Below, one piece after another: positions 7,006-14,701 of a stretch of 19,210 nt of DNA; within the stretch, counting starts at the first letter, position 1; each line of letters starts with the position of its first letter. The translations under genes and the position numbers were made by a program. Where the stretch lies: positions 1 to 19,210 of the forward strand of contig JAFGCA010000672.1 of the NCBI GenBank assembly GCA_016932895.1, in the 5' to 3' direction. The notes beneath the pieces are model-generated. The model saw only the letters and a program-made list of their open reading frames with translations. It searched no databases and was not told the DNA's origin. This DNA comes from Sedimentisphaerales bacterium. GTDB taxonomy: Bacteria > Planctomycetota > Phycisphaerae > Sedimentisphaerales > SG8-4.

Positions 7006-7842
7006 TCAAGTCGGTCGAACGACCGCTTTCTGTCGAAGTCCGGCAAAGATCGCCACCACGGCCAGCAGCGTGCCCAAGCACAGCGCGATGGCGGGCCCCA
7101 TGGAGAAATCGAGGTAATAGGAGAAGAGCAGGCCGGCGGTGGAAGCGATGACCACGACCAGCCAGGCCAGCAGGAGGCGCGCAAGCCAGCTCGTGGCAAA
7201 CAGCGCTGAGGTGGTGGCCGGGATGATCAACAAGGCAAAAACCGTCACCACACCGGAGAGGCGCACGGCCACCGTGATAACCACGCCCACCAGTGCATAA
7301 AAGAGGAAGTCCCACCAGGCGACGTTCAGACCACCGGCCGCGGCAGCGGCATAGTCCTGCGAAACGGCCGAAATGGGTCTGCGCATCAGCCAGAGAATGA
7401 ACCCCACCGCAGCGAACACGACCAGGCCCACGAGGATTTGCCACCCCGTGACCCAGAGCAAAGCGCCCGCCAGCATCTCCTCGGCGTGCGCGTGGCCCGG
7501 CGCGATGCCGATCAGAAACAGCGCGCCGGCGGCCGTGATCGCATAGGAAATACCGATGATCGCCTCGACGGAGATCTCAACAACTTTGTGCCGCGCCACC
7601 GAGTAGAAGCCGGCCATCGCCAGCACACAGGCAAGCGAACAGAGATAGGAGATCAAAGAACCGTCTTCGACGTCGAACGCCAGGTGAGCGGCCAACGCTC
7701 CGACCGCAGCCACTTGGGCCACCGCGATGTCGATGAAGATGACCTCCCGCTTGAGAACGTGGATTCCCAAATAGCTGAGAATACTGCCCATGAGCAGGCA
7801 TGCCAGCAGGGGCAGGCCCAGCATCGCTACGAGGTCGGACAT
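7006..7842 (-). CDS. Metal ABC transporter permease (ZnuB/TroD type), second copy
   Basis: 278 aa with eight or so hydrophobic segments. Family signs are the N-terminal ACLLMGSILSYLGIHVLKREVIFIDIAVAQ, where AVAQVAAVGALAA is the conserved early loop, then VEAIIGISYAITAAGALFL and VTVFALLIIPATTSALFA, the permease signature of zinc/manganese/iron ABC-3 transporters. HAHAEEM in a loop could touch metal. The start ATG 7842 has AAGGAG 6 nt upstream and overlaps the end of the other permease gene by 16 nt. The two permeases probably form a heterodimer. It is the last gene of the operon; no ATP-binding subunit follows. Confidence 0.9.
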   Translation of the reverse strand: MSDLVAMLGLPLLACLLMGSILSYLGIHVLKREVIFIDIAVAQVAAVGALAAHLAFDVEDGSLISYLCSLACVLAMAGFYSVARHKVVEISVEAIIGISYAITAAGALFLIGIAPGHAHAEEMLAGALLWVTGWQILVGLVVFAAVGFILWLMRRPISAVSQDYAAAAAGGLNVAWWDFLFYALVGVVITVAVRLSGVVTVFALLIIPATTSALFATSWLARLLLAWLVVVIASTAGLLFSYYLDFSMGPAIALCLGTLLAVVAIFAGLRQKAVVRPT

Positions 7843-8678
7843 GGCCGGCTCCTTTCCATCACGGATGTCTGTCTCGCGCGCAGAACGGCCCTCAGCACAA
7901 TCGCGCCGACGAAGAACAAGCCCAGAAACAACACCAGCGTAGGACCGTAGGGCAAGTCCCACTGGTAGGACGACGCCAGGCCGAGCAGGCACGCGACGAA
8001 ACCCAGGGCCCAGCCCAACAGCACGGCGAGGCCCCACTTCTTCGTGAACATCGTCGCGATCGCGGCCGGAATCATCAGGAAACTGTAGGCCAGCAGCACC
8101 CCGGCGATGGGCACGATCAAAACGGTGATGATGCCCTGCGTGGTGAAGAACAGAAAGTCCCACAAGTGCTCGTGTCGGAGCCGGCCCGGACTTTCGGCCA
8201 ACGTGATGAACTTGTCCCGCAGCACGTAATGAAAGACGATCAGAACCACGTACGTGATAATCGTCACGCGCACCAGCGGCCACGTCACCCAGAGCAGATA
8301 GCCCGACAGGGTCTTCTCCACGTAGGCATTGCCTCCCGGAATCTTGTCCGTCCACAGCAGGGACAGGACCAGGGCCATGGCGTAGAGAATACCGATCACG
8401 GCCTCGCGCGGAATGGCGGAATTCCTCGGCTTGATCACGGCCAGCAGAAAGGCGCCGATCAAGACGGCTGCAAACGCAAACAGGTACGAGCCGGGAGACG
8501 CATACGCAATGCCAAGCCCTACGCCCACCAGCGCCCCGAAGGCCGCCAACTGGTCCAGCACCAGGTCGGAAAAAATCAACGTGCGTCGGATGATGTGCAG
8601 CCCGAGATAGGTGTGCAGCACCAGGACCACGGCGATCAAGGCAATCTGCAGTGCGAACAGTCGCATCGCTTCTGACAT
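7827..8678 (-). CDS. Metal ABC transporter permease (ZnuB/TroC type), first copy
   Basis: 283 aa, multi-spanning inner-membrane protein of the ABC-3 family. The opening LHTYLGLHIIRRTLIFSDLVLDQLAAFGALVGV resembles the same region of the second permease. REAVIGILYAMALVLSLL and GVLLAYSFLMIPAAIATMF are the matching family signatures. A long periplasmic or cytoplasmic loop around DKFITLAESPGRLRHEH is not shared with its partner, and the C-terminus is Arg-rich. It starts 25 bp after the binding-protein gene stops, with GAGG upstream of ATG 8678. Confidence 0.9.
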   Translation of the reverse strand: MSEAMRLFALQIALIAVVLVLHTYLGLHIIRRTLIFSDLVLDQLAAFGALVGVGLGIAYASPGSYLFAFAAVLIGAFLLAVIKPRNSAIPREAVIGILYAMALVLSLLWTDKIPGGNAYVEKTLSGYLLWVTWPLVRVTIITYVVLIVFHYVLRDKFITLAESPGRLRHEHLWDFLFFTTQGIITVLIVPIAGVLLAYSFLMIPAAIATMFTKKWGLAVLLGWALGFVACLLGLASSYQWDLPYGPTLVLFLGLFFVGAIVLRAVLRARQTSVMERSRPCPTS

Positions 8679-8703
8679 CTTTTCGTCCTCAAAGTCGCTG
8701 GCG

Positions 8704-9819
8704 TTATTTGCCCACGAGCCCTTTGCGGCCGGCCGCGCCGAGCAGGTTGTCCACCCAGTAATCCACGAGCTGGAAGTAATCCTCCGCCTCGGGTACCCCG
8801 CCGACGAAGAGCGGCACGACCACCGCCTCGGCCCCGGTGCGGGTCGCCACGGTTCGGACCTTCTGCGCGTCGAAGTAGTTCGCCGCCAGAATAATGCCCA
8901 CGTTCCGCTTCTGCATCATCTCCACCAACTCCGTCACGTGCTTGGGGGAAGGCGGAATGCCAGGCTTGCTCTCGATGGTGGCGGCCTCTTCCAGGCCGAA
9001 GAGCTGCATGAAGTAGCTCCAGTTCTTGTGATAGACCACGATGGGCTGCCCGCGCAGCGGCCGCATCTTCTGCAGCCAGCCACCCAGCCGGTCGATCAGA
9101 GGGGCACCCTGGAGCTTGTTTTCCTGGAGAAAGCTGATGAGCTTGCCCTGTTCGGCCAGCCGGCACAACGTATCTCCGCCCAGAGCGGTGAGCTCCTCGC
9201 CGAACAGACGCTTGTCGAACTCCGCCTGCAATGTGTCGAGATTTGCCTGATAGAAGTCTTTCCCCGCCGGGTCGTTCTTGATCAGGCCGGTCGCGATGTT
9301 CTTAGCGGCGTGCCGGGCCTTGATCGGGCTGCACATGATATGAGGATTGCCGTAGACATGGACATCTCCCTCATACTGAGAGGCGTTCTCGGGCTTTTCC
9401 AAGAGCGTCATCCCCTGGCTGACTGCGACATATCCGACTTCCCCGCTGCGGATGCGTTTGTTGCCCGACTTGTTGATCACAGTCGGCAGCCACAATTCCA
9501 GATCCAGCCCCGTAGCGACGATCATGTCCGCCTTCTTGACCATGTGGACGAAAGACGGTTTGGGACGAATGTGGTGGGGGTCCTGGATGGGATGGACAAT
9601 CGACTCCACCGTCACCCGGTCGCCGCCGATGGTTTTGGCCAGGAACGCGTAGTCCGGCAGTGTGGTCACGACGTGCAAGGGCGCGCCCGAGCGCCCCGTC
9701 GTATGTCCTCCTCGCACACGTGTCCTCTCTTGATGGCGAGCGCCGTACACGGCACCCTGAAACAGAAGGAGCAGAGCAAGAAACAGCCCAAACAGTGGTT
9801 TCCGTAGTCCAGCCTTCAT
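8704..9819 (-). CDS. Metal-binding ABC lipoprotein-like/periplasmic protein (TroA/ZnuA family)
   Basis: 371 aa. A signal peptide (LFGLFLALLLLFQGAVYG, residues 9-26) precedes a low-complexity linker, then the cluster A-I fold. HVVTTLPDYAFLAKTIGG opens the first lobe. Likely metal ligands are the His in DPHHIRPKP (residues 81-88), the His in GNPHIMCSP (158-165), Glu in the IESKPGIPP segment and Asp in NYFDAQKVRTV of the second lobe. The His-rich loop of true ZnuA is absent, so zinc versus manganese or iron is open. The start is ATG 9819, with GGAGGT 7 nt upstream; 9837 is a poorer start. It lies 21 bp behind the porin gene, so co-transcription is near certain. Confidence 0.9.
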   Translation of the reverse strand: MKAGLRKPLFGLFLALLLLFQGAVYGARHQERTRVRGGHTTGRSGAPLHVVTTLPDYAFLAKTIGGDRVTVESIVHPIQDPHHIRPKPSFVHMVKKADMIVATGLDLELWLPTVINKSGNKRIRSGEVGYVAVSQGMTLLEKPENASQYEGDVHVYGNPHIMCSPIKARHAAKNIATGLIKNDPAGKDFYQANLDTLQAEFDKRLFGEELTALGGDTLCRLAEQGKLISFLQENKLQGAPLIDRLGGWLQKMRPLRGQPIVVYHKNWSYFMQLFGLEEAATIESKPGIPPSPKHVTELVEMMQKRNVGIILAANYFDAQKVRTVATRTGAEAVVVPLFVGGVPEAEDYFQLVDYWVDNLLGAAGRKGLVGK

Positions 9820-9840
9820 GGGATATACCTCCGTCATGGT

Positions 9841-11283
9841 TCAGTATCGTTCATGTTTGTGCGGACCGATGGCGAAATTGGCCTGGCCCCAGAAGATGTG
9901 CTCATGGGGCTCCATGCCGTCGCCCCAACCGTAGTTGTATTCGCCGCGGATGCGGACCCACTCGCTCTGCCACCAGGTGACATAGGGACCGACCTGCCAG
10001 CGACACGGATCCTTGTCCGGGTAGGCGATGAGGGCCAGAGACGGATCCACCGGCCCGTCGTAGTTCTTGCTGTCCGGCTCGAAATAGTCGAGGCGCACCC
10101 CGAAGATCAGGTTGCGGGCGACTTTGCTCTGGAGGTAGCTGTAGCCGCCCCAGGCGTTGATGGTGTCGCGCCCGGTGTCGTCCGGGGCCAGAATATCGCG
10201 GTTGAGAACGTACAGCTCGCTGCGCCATTCCACGTTCTTGTACAACGCCCGGTCGATGGGCTCCCACAGGTACGACAAGTCCGCACCGAAGACCCGCGTC
10301 CCCAGAGCGTCATACTTGGTCTCCGGGTCGCCTCCGGACGGCTGAACCTCCCACTCGTCGTTCCAGCCGAACAAGCCACTGACGCCCCATTCCAGGTAGG
10401 CATCTCTGGAAAGATCGCGGTAGTTCTTGTAGTGAAACAGCAGCGAAGGCGTACCGAGGGCGTCGCCGCTGAACAGGGCGTCATTCTCGCCGCTGGTGAC
10501 CTGGAAGACGAACTCCTGCTGGGCCTGTCCCCACATCGGCAAGGTCCAGTCCAGGGAGGCGCCGGTCTGACCGAGGCCCTCATGCCCGAAAATACGTCGC
10601 AGAGCCAGCGGATACTGGACCTGATCCAGAGCGTCCTCATGCCAGCGATTGACGACGCCGAATTGCTGACGAAAGCGCCCAACGTCGAGGTTGGCGCCGG
10701 CGAAGGCCGAGAATCGCGTGAAGTAGACCTCCTCAATGTCCACATGTTCGTCGCTCATGTGGACGGTCGCCTTCATGTAGGAGAACGGATCGAGATAGGA
10801 CTGCACGTTGAGTTCCAGCCCGCGTATCTCGGCGTCGGTGCGTTTGCGTCCCTCCGGCCCCGTCTGATTCTTATCCTGATAATAAACCAGAAAATCGCCG
10901 GCGGCGCTGATCTCCGGATTGAGTTTCTGCAGGCTCAAGCCGGCCGCTTTGAAGACCGTCTCTTCCGGGGCCTTCTCCGGCTCGGCCTCCCCGCCGGCCT
11001 GCTCCTGGGCCAGTTCCCGCAACAAAGCGAGCTCGTCCGCCGGCGCAGGCTCCTCGGCCTTTCCCGGGGCCTGTTGGAGCTTCTCAATCTCGGCCTTGAG
11101 ACTCGCCATTTCCTTATCATGCTGCTCCTGTATCTGTTTGATCAGTTGCGTGAGCTCGTTAACCTGCTGCTGGAGCTGTTCCAGCGCGGGCCCCTGCCCT
11201 TGTGGCTCGGCGGCAGCCAACGGATTTCCCGCCGTGATCGTTGCGAGCAAACAAGCCGCAAGGAGACACTTTCCTGGTCGCAT
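9841..11283 (-). CDS. Outer-membrane porin-like protein with periplasmic coiled coil
   Basis: 480 aa. A signal peptide (residues 1-25, ending LAAAEP) is followed by a heptad-like coiled coil (about 33-75: LEQLQQQVNELTQLIKQI and MASLKAEIEKLQQ), then an Ala/Glu/Pro-rich linker (75-115). The remaining 360 residues look like a beta barrel: alternating hydrophobic strands, many Trp/Tyr and short acidic turns, ending GPHKHERY. The layout resembles phosphate-selective or other trimeric porins whose coiled coil holds the trimer or binds cell wall. It stands directly before the metal-binding protein, suggesting it admits the same metal. The start is ATG 11283 with GGGAG 8 nt upstream; the open frame extends to 11400, but that part is not protein-like. 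Confidence 0.75.
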   Translation of the reverse strand: MRPGKCLLAACLLATITAGNPLAAAEPQGQGPALEQLQQQVNELTQLIKQIQEQHDKEMASLKAEIEKLQQAPGKAEEPAPADELALLRELAQEQAGGEAEPEKAPEETVFKAAGLSLQKLNPEISAAGDFLVYYQDKNQTGPEGRKRTDAEIRGLELNVQSYLDPFSYMKATVHMSDEHVDIEEVYFTRFSAFAGANLDVGRFRQQFGVVNRWHEDALDQVQYPLALRRIFGHEGLGQTGASLDWTLPMWGQAQQEFVFQVTSGENDALFSGDALGTPSLLFHYKNYRDLSRDAYLEWGVSGLFGWNDEWEVQPSGGDPETKYDALGTRVFGADLSYLWEPIDRALYKNVEWRSELYVLNRDILAPDDTGRDTINAWGGYSYLQSKVARNLIFGVRLDYFEPDSKNYDGPVDPSLALIAYPDKDPCRWQVGPYVTWWQSEWVRIRGEYNYGWGDGMEPHEHIFWGQANFAIGPHKHERY

Positions 11284-11372
11284 ACCTGCTTCTCCCGTTT
11301 CTCTCTTCGTACAACATGAGCTTCTTGAAGACGTGGCGGTTGCGACAGAGGGCAAAGCAGAAGCGACGAAAA

Positions 11373-11397
11373 AGACACAGTGTCTCTCCGCCGGCGG
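11373..11397. promoter_or_regulatory. Palindromes between the CPAC gene and the porin gene
   Basis: AGACAC-A-GTGTCT (11373-11385) is a perfect 13-bp palindrome, and CCGCCGGCGG (11388-11397) follows directly. On the minus strand the first is followed by TTTTT, so it could be a weak terminator or processing site, or an operator ahead of the porin gene. Confidence 0.3.
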
Positions 11398-11421
11398 CAT
11401 ACCTCGCCACCTGTCGACCGG

Positions 11422-11796
11422 TTACGAAAGGGAGAAAGAGGGAGGAGCGCGCAGAACAATCGATCCCGCGCAACAACTGTCGATGACGACAACCGAATCG
11501 GGAGCCGGTTCGATTATGAGTGGCGATTCGCTCAAGATCGGGGCGGCGTCACAGGGCGCTTCCACGGAGTCCGAGCCGGCCAGGAACTTGCAGGCCGGAC
11601 AGGGACCCTCTGATGGGAAAGAGGTCTCGCGTGCATCAGCGCGCCCCGAAAACGGACAATCGTCGCTGTGCATCATAGAGACCGTCGACGTGATCGCGAT
11701 ATACATCAACGCGATGCCGACCGCGAGAGTCCTGTAACCACCTGCTCGTTTTCGTGTAAACGCGTACACCCTTGCCGCTCGTCTATTCCGGGCCAA
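11422..11796 (-). CDS. Small membrane-anchored CPAC protein, first gene of the metal operon
   Basis: 124 aa with a TTG start at 11796; a GTG at 11769 is an alternative and neither has a strong ribosome-binding site. A basic N-terminus leads to one hydrophobic segment (about residues 23-41), an anchor or signal. The rest is Cys-containing: MMHSDDCPFSG, PCPACKFL, APCDAAP and DSCCAG, ending in SIVLRAPP. The CPAC motif and the RAPP ending remind me of small secreted proteins near metal or copper genes (DUF2946-like), but I cannot assign it firmly. It lies directly downstream of a strong promoter with an operator-like palindrome and upstream of the porin gene. It may handle or sense metal outside the cytoplasm. 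Confidence 0.55.
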   Translation of the reverse strand: MARNRRAARVYAFTRKRAGGYRTLAVGIALMYIAITSTVSMMHSDDCPFSGRADARETSFPSEGPCPACKFLAGSDSVEAPCDAAPILSESPLIIEPAPDSVVVIDSCCAGSIVLRAPPSFSLS

Positions 11797-11825
11797 CCAT
11801 AGGACACCAATTCAACATGGGAGCA

Positions 11826-11864
11826 ATTCTACCGGTCTTCCCAGCGCAGGTCAAGCAAGACCTG
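11826..11864 (-). promoter_or_regulatory. Promoter of the metal ABC operon with overlapping palindrome
   Basis: Read on the minus strand: TTGACC (11849-11854), a 17-bp spacer and TAGAAT (11826-11831). The perfect palindrome CAGGTC-N6-GACCTG (11847-11864) covers the -35 box. It has the same hexamer-N6-hexamer geometry as the iron-module operators but another sequence, so a different regulator (for example a zinc or manganese repressor) is likely. The rest of 11870-11999 holds no gene. Confidence 0.6.
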
Positions 11865-11913
11865 TTTCAAGTCCTCCGCGGCGAGCAACCGGTCCATGCA
11901 CCCCGACCGAGGG

Positions 11914-11931
11914 GGACGCCGGCCGGCGTCC
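11914..11931. terminator. 18-bp perfect palindrome after asnA
   Basis: GGACGCCGGCCGGCGTCC reads the same on both strands and lies about 70 bp past the asnA stop, between asnA and the start of the metal operon. No U tract follows, so it is a possible Rho-aided terminator or a protein site. Confidence 0.3.
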
Positions 11932-11999
11932 TATAACACACACATCCTCTCACGTCGGCAGCGCATCCGCCGCTCGGCCGTCGAGTTACGGCACATCAC

Positions 12000-13130
12000 T
12001 CAGTCGATGACGTGAATGTTCTTCTTGTGGCACATGTCCTTGAGGATCTTGGGCCAGACCGTGGCGCTGACCTCGCCGAGGTGGGCCTTTTTCAGCAGGA
12101 GCATGTAGGTGCGCGACTGGCCGATGCCGCCGCCGATACTCAGCGGAATCTGGTCGTTGACGATGGCCTGGTGGTACGGGAAGTTGAGCATGTCAAGCTG
12201 GCCCGATATCTCAAGCTGTTGTTTGAGCGTCTCGGCGTTGACACGGATGCCCATCGAGGTCAGCTCGTGGCGGCGTTTCGTGACGGGGTTCCACACGAGA
12301 ATATCGCCGTTGAGGCCGTGCGTGGGCTTGCCGGTCTCGGCACTGGTGTCGGTGGCCCAGTCATCGTAATCGGCGGCCCTCATCTCATGGGGGTAGCCGT
12401 CCTTGAGCGGCCAGCCGATGCCGTAGATGAAAATGGCCGGATATTTCTGCACGACCGCCGTCTCACGGGCCTTACGCGGCAGGTCCGGGTACATCTCCAG
12501 AATCTCCTCGGCGTGGAGGAACGTCAGCTCGTCCGGCAGGTCGGGATAACGATCCTGTTTCAACTGAGGGAACATCTCCTGGACGTGAATCTCGGCGCCT
12601 TTCAGGACCTTCCAGAGCTTCTGCACCACCTGCTTGAGAAAGGCCACCGTACGCTGCTCGGCGGTGATGGCCAGCTCCCAGTCCCACTGATCCACGTAGG
12701 CGCTGTGGTCGTGGTCGAGGAAGTAGTCTTTCCGCACCGCCCGCATGTCCGTAACCAGACCCTCGCCGATCTCCATGCCGAACTGCTTGAGCGCCATGCG
12801 TTTCCATTTCGTCGCGGCCTGCACGACCTGGGCGTCCACGGGGTTCTTGTCGTAGTCGTTGGAGATGTGGAACTGAATCGGCGTGCGCGACCCGTCCCGG
12901 TCCAGCATGTCGTTGACGCCGCTCTCGACGTCGACGATCAGCGGCACCTGGACGCGAATCAGATTCAGCTCCCGGCACATGTGCTCTTCGATGTAATCCT
13001 TCGCGGCGTAGATCGCAATCTGCGTCTCTTTCGGTGACAGCGGCGTGCTGTAATCGTCGGGCAGAATCTTCTCCAGTTCTGCATAGTCACCAATTCCCGG
13101 GCCGGCCAGGTCTGCTTTCTTGTCTGCCAT
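12000..13130 (-). CDS. asnA: Aspartate-ammonia ligase (asparagine synthetase A)
   Basis: 376 aa, somewhat longer than the 330 aa of the E. coli enzyme because of an N-terminal extension and inserts. AsnA makes asparagine from aspartate, ammonia and ATP in the cytoplasm, with a fold related to class II aminoacyl-tRNA synthetases. Recognisable parts are IYAAKDYIEEHMCRELNL, DGSRTPIQFHI, the central HSAYVDQWDWELAI, and the C-terminal SIGGGIGQSRTYMLLL followed by EVSATVWP, all close to AsnA signatures. The start is ATG 13130 with AGGAGG 8 nt upstream. It is probably monocistronic. Confidence 0.95.
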   Translation of the reverse strand: MADKKADLAGPGIGDYAELEKILPDDYSTPLSPKETQIAIYAAKDYIEEHMCRELNLIRVQVPLIVDVESGVNDMLDRDGSRTPIQFHISNDYDKNPVDAQVVQAATKWKRMALKQFGMEIGEGLVTDMRAVRKDYFLDHDHSAYVDQWDWELAITAEQRTVAFLKQVVQKLWKVLKGAEIHVQEMFPQLKQDRYPDLPDELTFLHAEEILEMYPDLPRKARETAVVQKYPAIFIYGIGWPLKDGYPHEMRAADYDDWATDTSAETGKPTHGLNGDILVWNPVTKRRHELTSMGIRVNAETLKQQLEISGQLDMLNFPYHQAIVNDQIPLSIGGGIGQSRTYMLLLKKAHLGEVSATVWPKILKDMCHKKNIHVID

Positions 13131-13317
13131 TGGGTTGTCCTCCTGTCAAGATGTCACCACATGTCCGTGGATATCGAATCAACGTATGTCTTGGAACCGC
13201 TCAAAGAAATGCTGGGGACGTCAATCCACACGAGTCGGCGCAGGGAGACGCTCGACCGTCCCATGCCACCCTGTCACATCCACACGAGCTTGGTCCCAGA
13301 GTATTCATAGGGCCGTG

Positions 13318-13346
13318 AGCATAACGGAGATGCGAGCCCTCTGCAA
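13318..13346 (-). promoter_or_regulatory. Possible asnA promoter
   Basis: On the minus strand TTGCAG (13341-13346), a 17-bp spacer and TATGCT (13318-13323). It would give a leader of about 180 nt. I saw no obvious riboswitch or T-box in that leader. Confidence 0.35.
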
Positions 13347-13382
13347 GCCTTAATGGGCATTCGCCAGAACGCAAAATGGGAA

Positions 13383-14564
13383 CTACGAAGGGGCCTTTGT
13401 CTGAATCCCCAGGACGGCTTCAAGGCGCTTTCGCCAGAAGGGATGTGCCAGCAGCAGAATCAGAAACGGCAGGAGGACACCGTAATATATCAGGCTGCCG
13501 AAGAGACAGCCGATCAGCAATTCGTTCATCAGGTCCCTCATCGGACGACCCGGAGCCCGGTAGAACAGGAGCATGATTACCGAAAATATGACCAGCAATA
13601 CGACAAAGAGAGCGACTCCGATCGTTAGGATGAATCGAGCTGCACCGAACGGTTTTGTGCAATGCGGTGAGGCAATAACGAAGGCCAATAGAATGGCCGG
13701 AATCGAAACGGCCGCAAGAGCCACAATTGCAATTATACTCTTGCCGAAGCCAGCACTGAGCAGGGTGACTCCGAGGAAGCCGAAATAGACCAGGGTTGCG
13801 AGCAGGAAGGTGACGAAGCGGTTTCGATGTCCGATGCGTTCCGCCAGCAGCCAGACCATGGAAAAACCGACGACCATAATCGTAAACATTACGTCTAACT
13901 GGACCACGCCTCCGGAGTCCATCGGCAGTATGCGTATGACTGCCCCATAGACAACGGCCAACAATGCGATGGGGACGAGGATCCAAGCGGCTTGCAGGGT
14001 TCGGTTTTCTTTGAGGACGACAAAGGCCAACGGCAACAGCAGCCACGGGATCATGCCCTGGGCGTGACAGAGGGGACTGAAATGGTACGTGACGGGCTTG
14101 CCGTCTGTGGGGCCGAACTCGCCGAGATCGGCGGAAACGACGATTTGCAGGTCGCCGGATACGTTGTAAGGTACTCGCCACGAGTACGAACACCAAGAGC
14201 CGCCTCAGCCGAACTCGAATGTGCCGGCGCCTACTTTGACATTATCTCGATAGACCGAGAACGTCGGCTTGCTTCGATCACGGATTTTCCAGAGGCTGTA
14301 CGTTTTGCCATCGGTGCCGACAAGTTCGTAGTCGAGCTTCAGGACGCTGCCTGCCCTGGTGATCTTGACAGTGTGATTCAACGGCGCCGCTGCGTTGTAT
14401 TTCGCCCTCGTTGCTGCATCCATGCCGGATGGGCGGTTGGCCCCCTGGGCTTTCTGAGTGCAGATCAGGGCGGAGAAGAGAAGAACCGGAACCGCGGCCC
14501 CTAAAGGCAGCTTCACTTGACGGTCCCAAACAAGCCTCGGAGCGTCCTCGCGCGTTTCACCCAT
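13383..14564 (-). CDS. Membrane protein with in-frame TGA: candidate selenoprotein or recent nonsense mutant
   Basis: 393 aa if the TGA at 14205-14207 is read through (codon 120). Residues 19-41 look like a signal peptide. Residues 45-165 form a beta-rich extracytoplasmic domain reading FEFG-U-GGSWCSYSWRVP across the TGA, so Sec120 would be five residues before Cys125. Residues 171-390 hold about seven membrane segments. The frame stays open for 50 codons between the TGA and the next ATG (14054), 37 of them ending in G or C, and the hydrophilic domain runs smoothly into the membrane part. Both sides therefore belong to one gene. I do not recognise its function. I recall planctomycete relatives with Cys at this position, but could not check. 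The start ATG 14564 has GGGAG 6 nt upstream. If no readthrough occurs, this is a broken gene split into 13383-14054 and 14205-14564. Confidence 0.7.
14171..14207 (-). promoter_or_regulatory. Putative bacterial SECIS element after the in-frame TGA
   Basis: On the mRNA strand the TGA (14205-14207) is followed by 17 nt, then the perfect hairpin GTACTCG-TGG-CGAGTAC (14171-14187): a 7-bp stem and a 3-nt loop. The distance from TGA to loop is 24 nt and the loop has G at its second position. As I recall the bacterial SECIS model (stem close behind UGA, small loop with an early G), this fits. The same bases also encode SYSWRVP, so the structure could be chance. Confidence 0.45.
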
Positions 14565-14621
14565 TGGGCTCTCCCGCATGTGTCAGGCAACACTTGTTGG
14601 AATAGACTCCATAGGTTTGGG

Positions 14622-14648
14622 CTTATCAAGTTCCACTGCCTTTGTCAA
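14622..14648 (-). promoter_or_regulatory. Possible promoter of the TGA-containing gene
   Basis: A perfect -35 box TTGACA (14643-14648 on the minus strand) is followed after 15 bp by GATAAG (14622-14627), a modest -10 candidate with short spacing. It lies about 60 bp upstream of the start codon. Confidence 0.35.
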
Positions 14649-14701
14649 CCACTACCGGCCAAATCTGGACCTGATAGGACGCACCTGCACAACACCCGGC
14701 G

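Noticed and set aside
5613..7151. 512-codon open frame on the plus strand
   Set aside because: It spans the end of the porin gene and lies antisense to the pilin gene, with no recognisable domain.
8611..9807. 398-codon open frame on the plus strand
   Set aside because: Antisense to the TroA-like gene, with no family motifs.
9853..11319. 488-codon open frame on the plus strand
   Set aside because: Antisense shadow of the porin gene, which has a signal peptide, ribosome-binding site and operon context; long antisense frames are common at this GC content.
13420..14196. 258-codon frame overlapping the TGA-containing gene, as a frameshift continuation
   Set aside because: The protein is Arg/Pro/His-rich and shadow-like. 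The true continuation lies in the original frame directly after the TGA, so no frameshift is needed.
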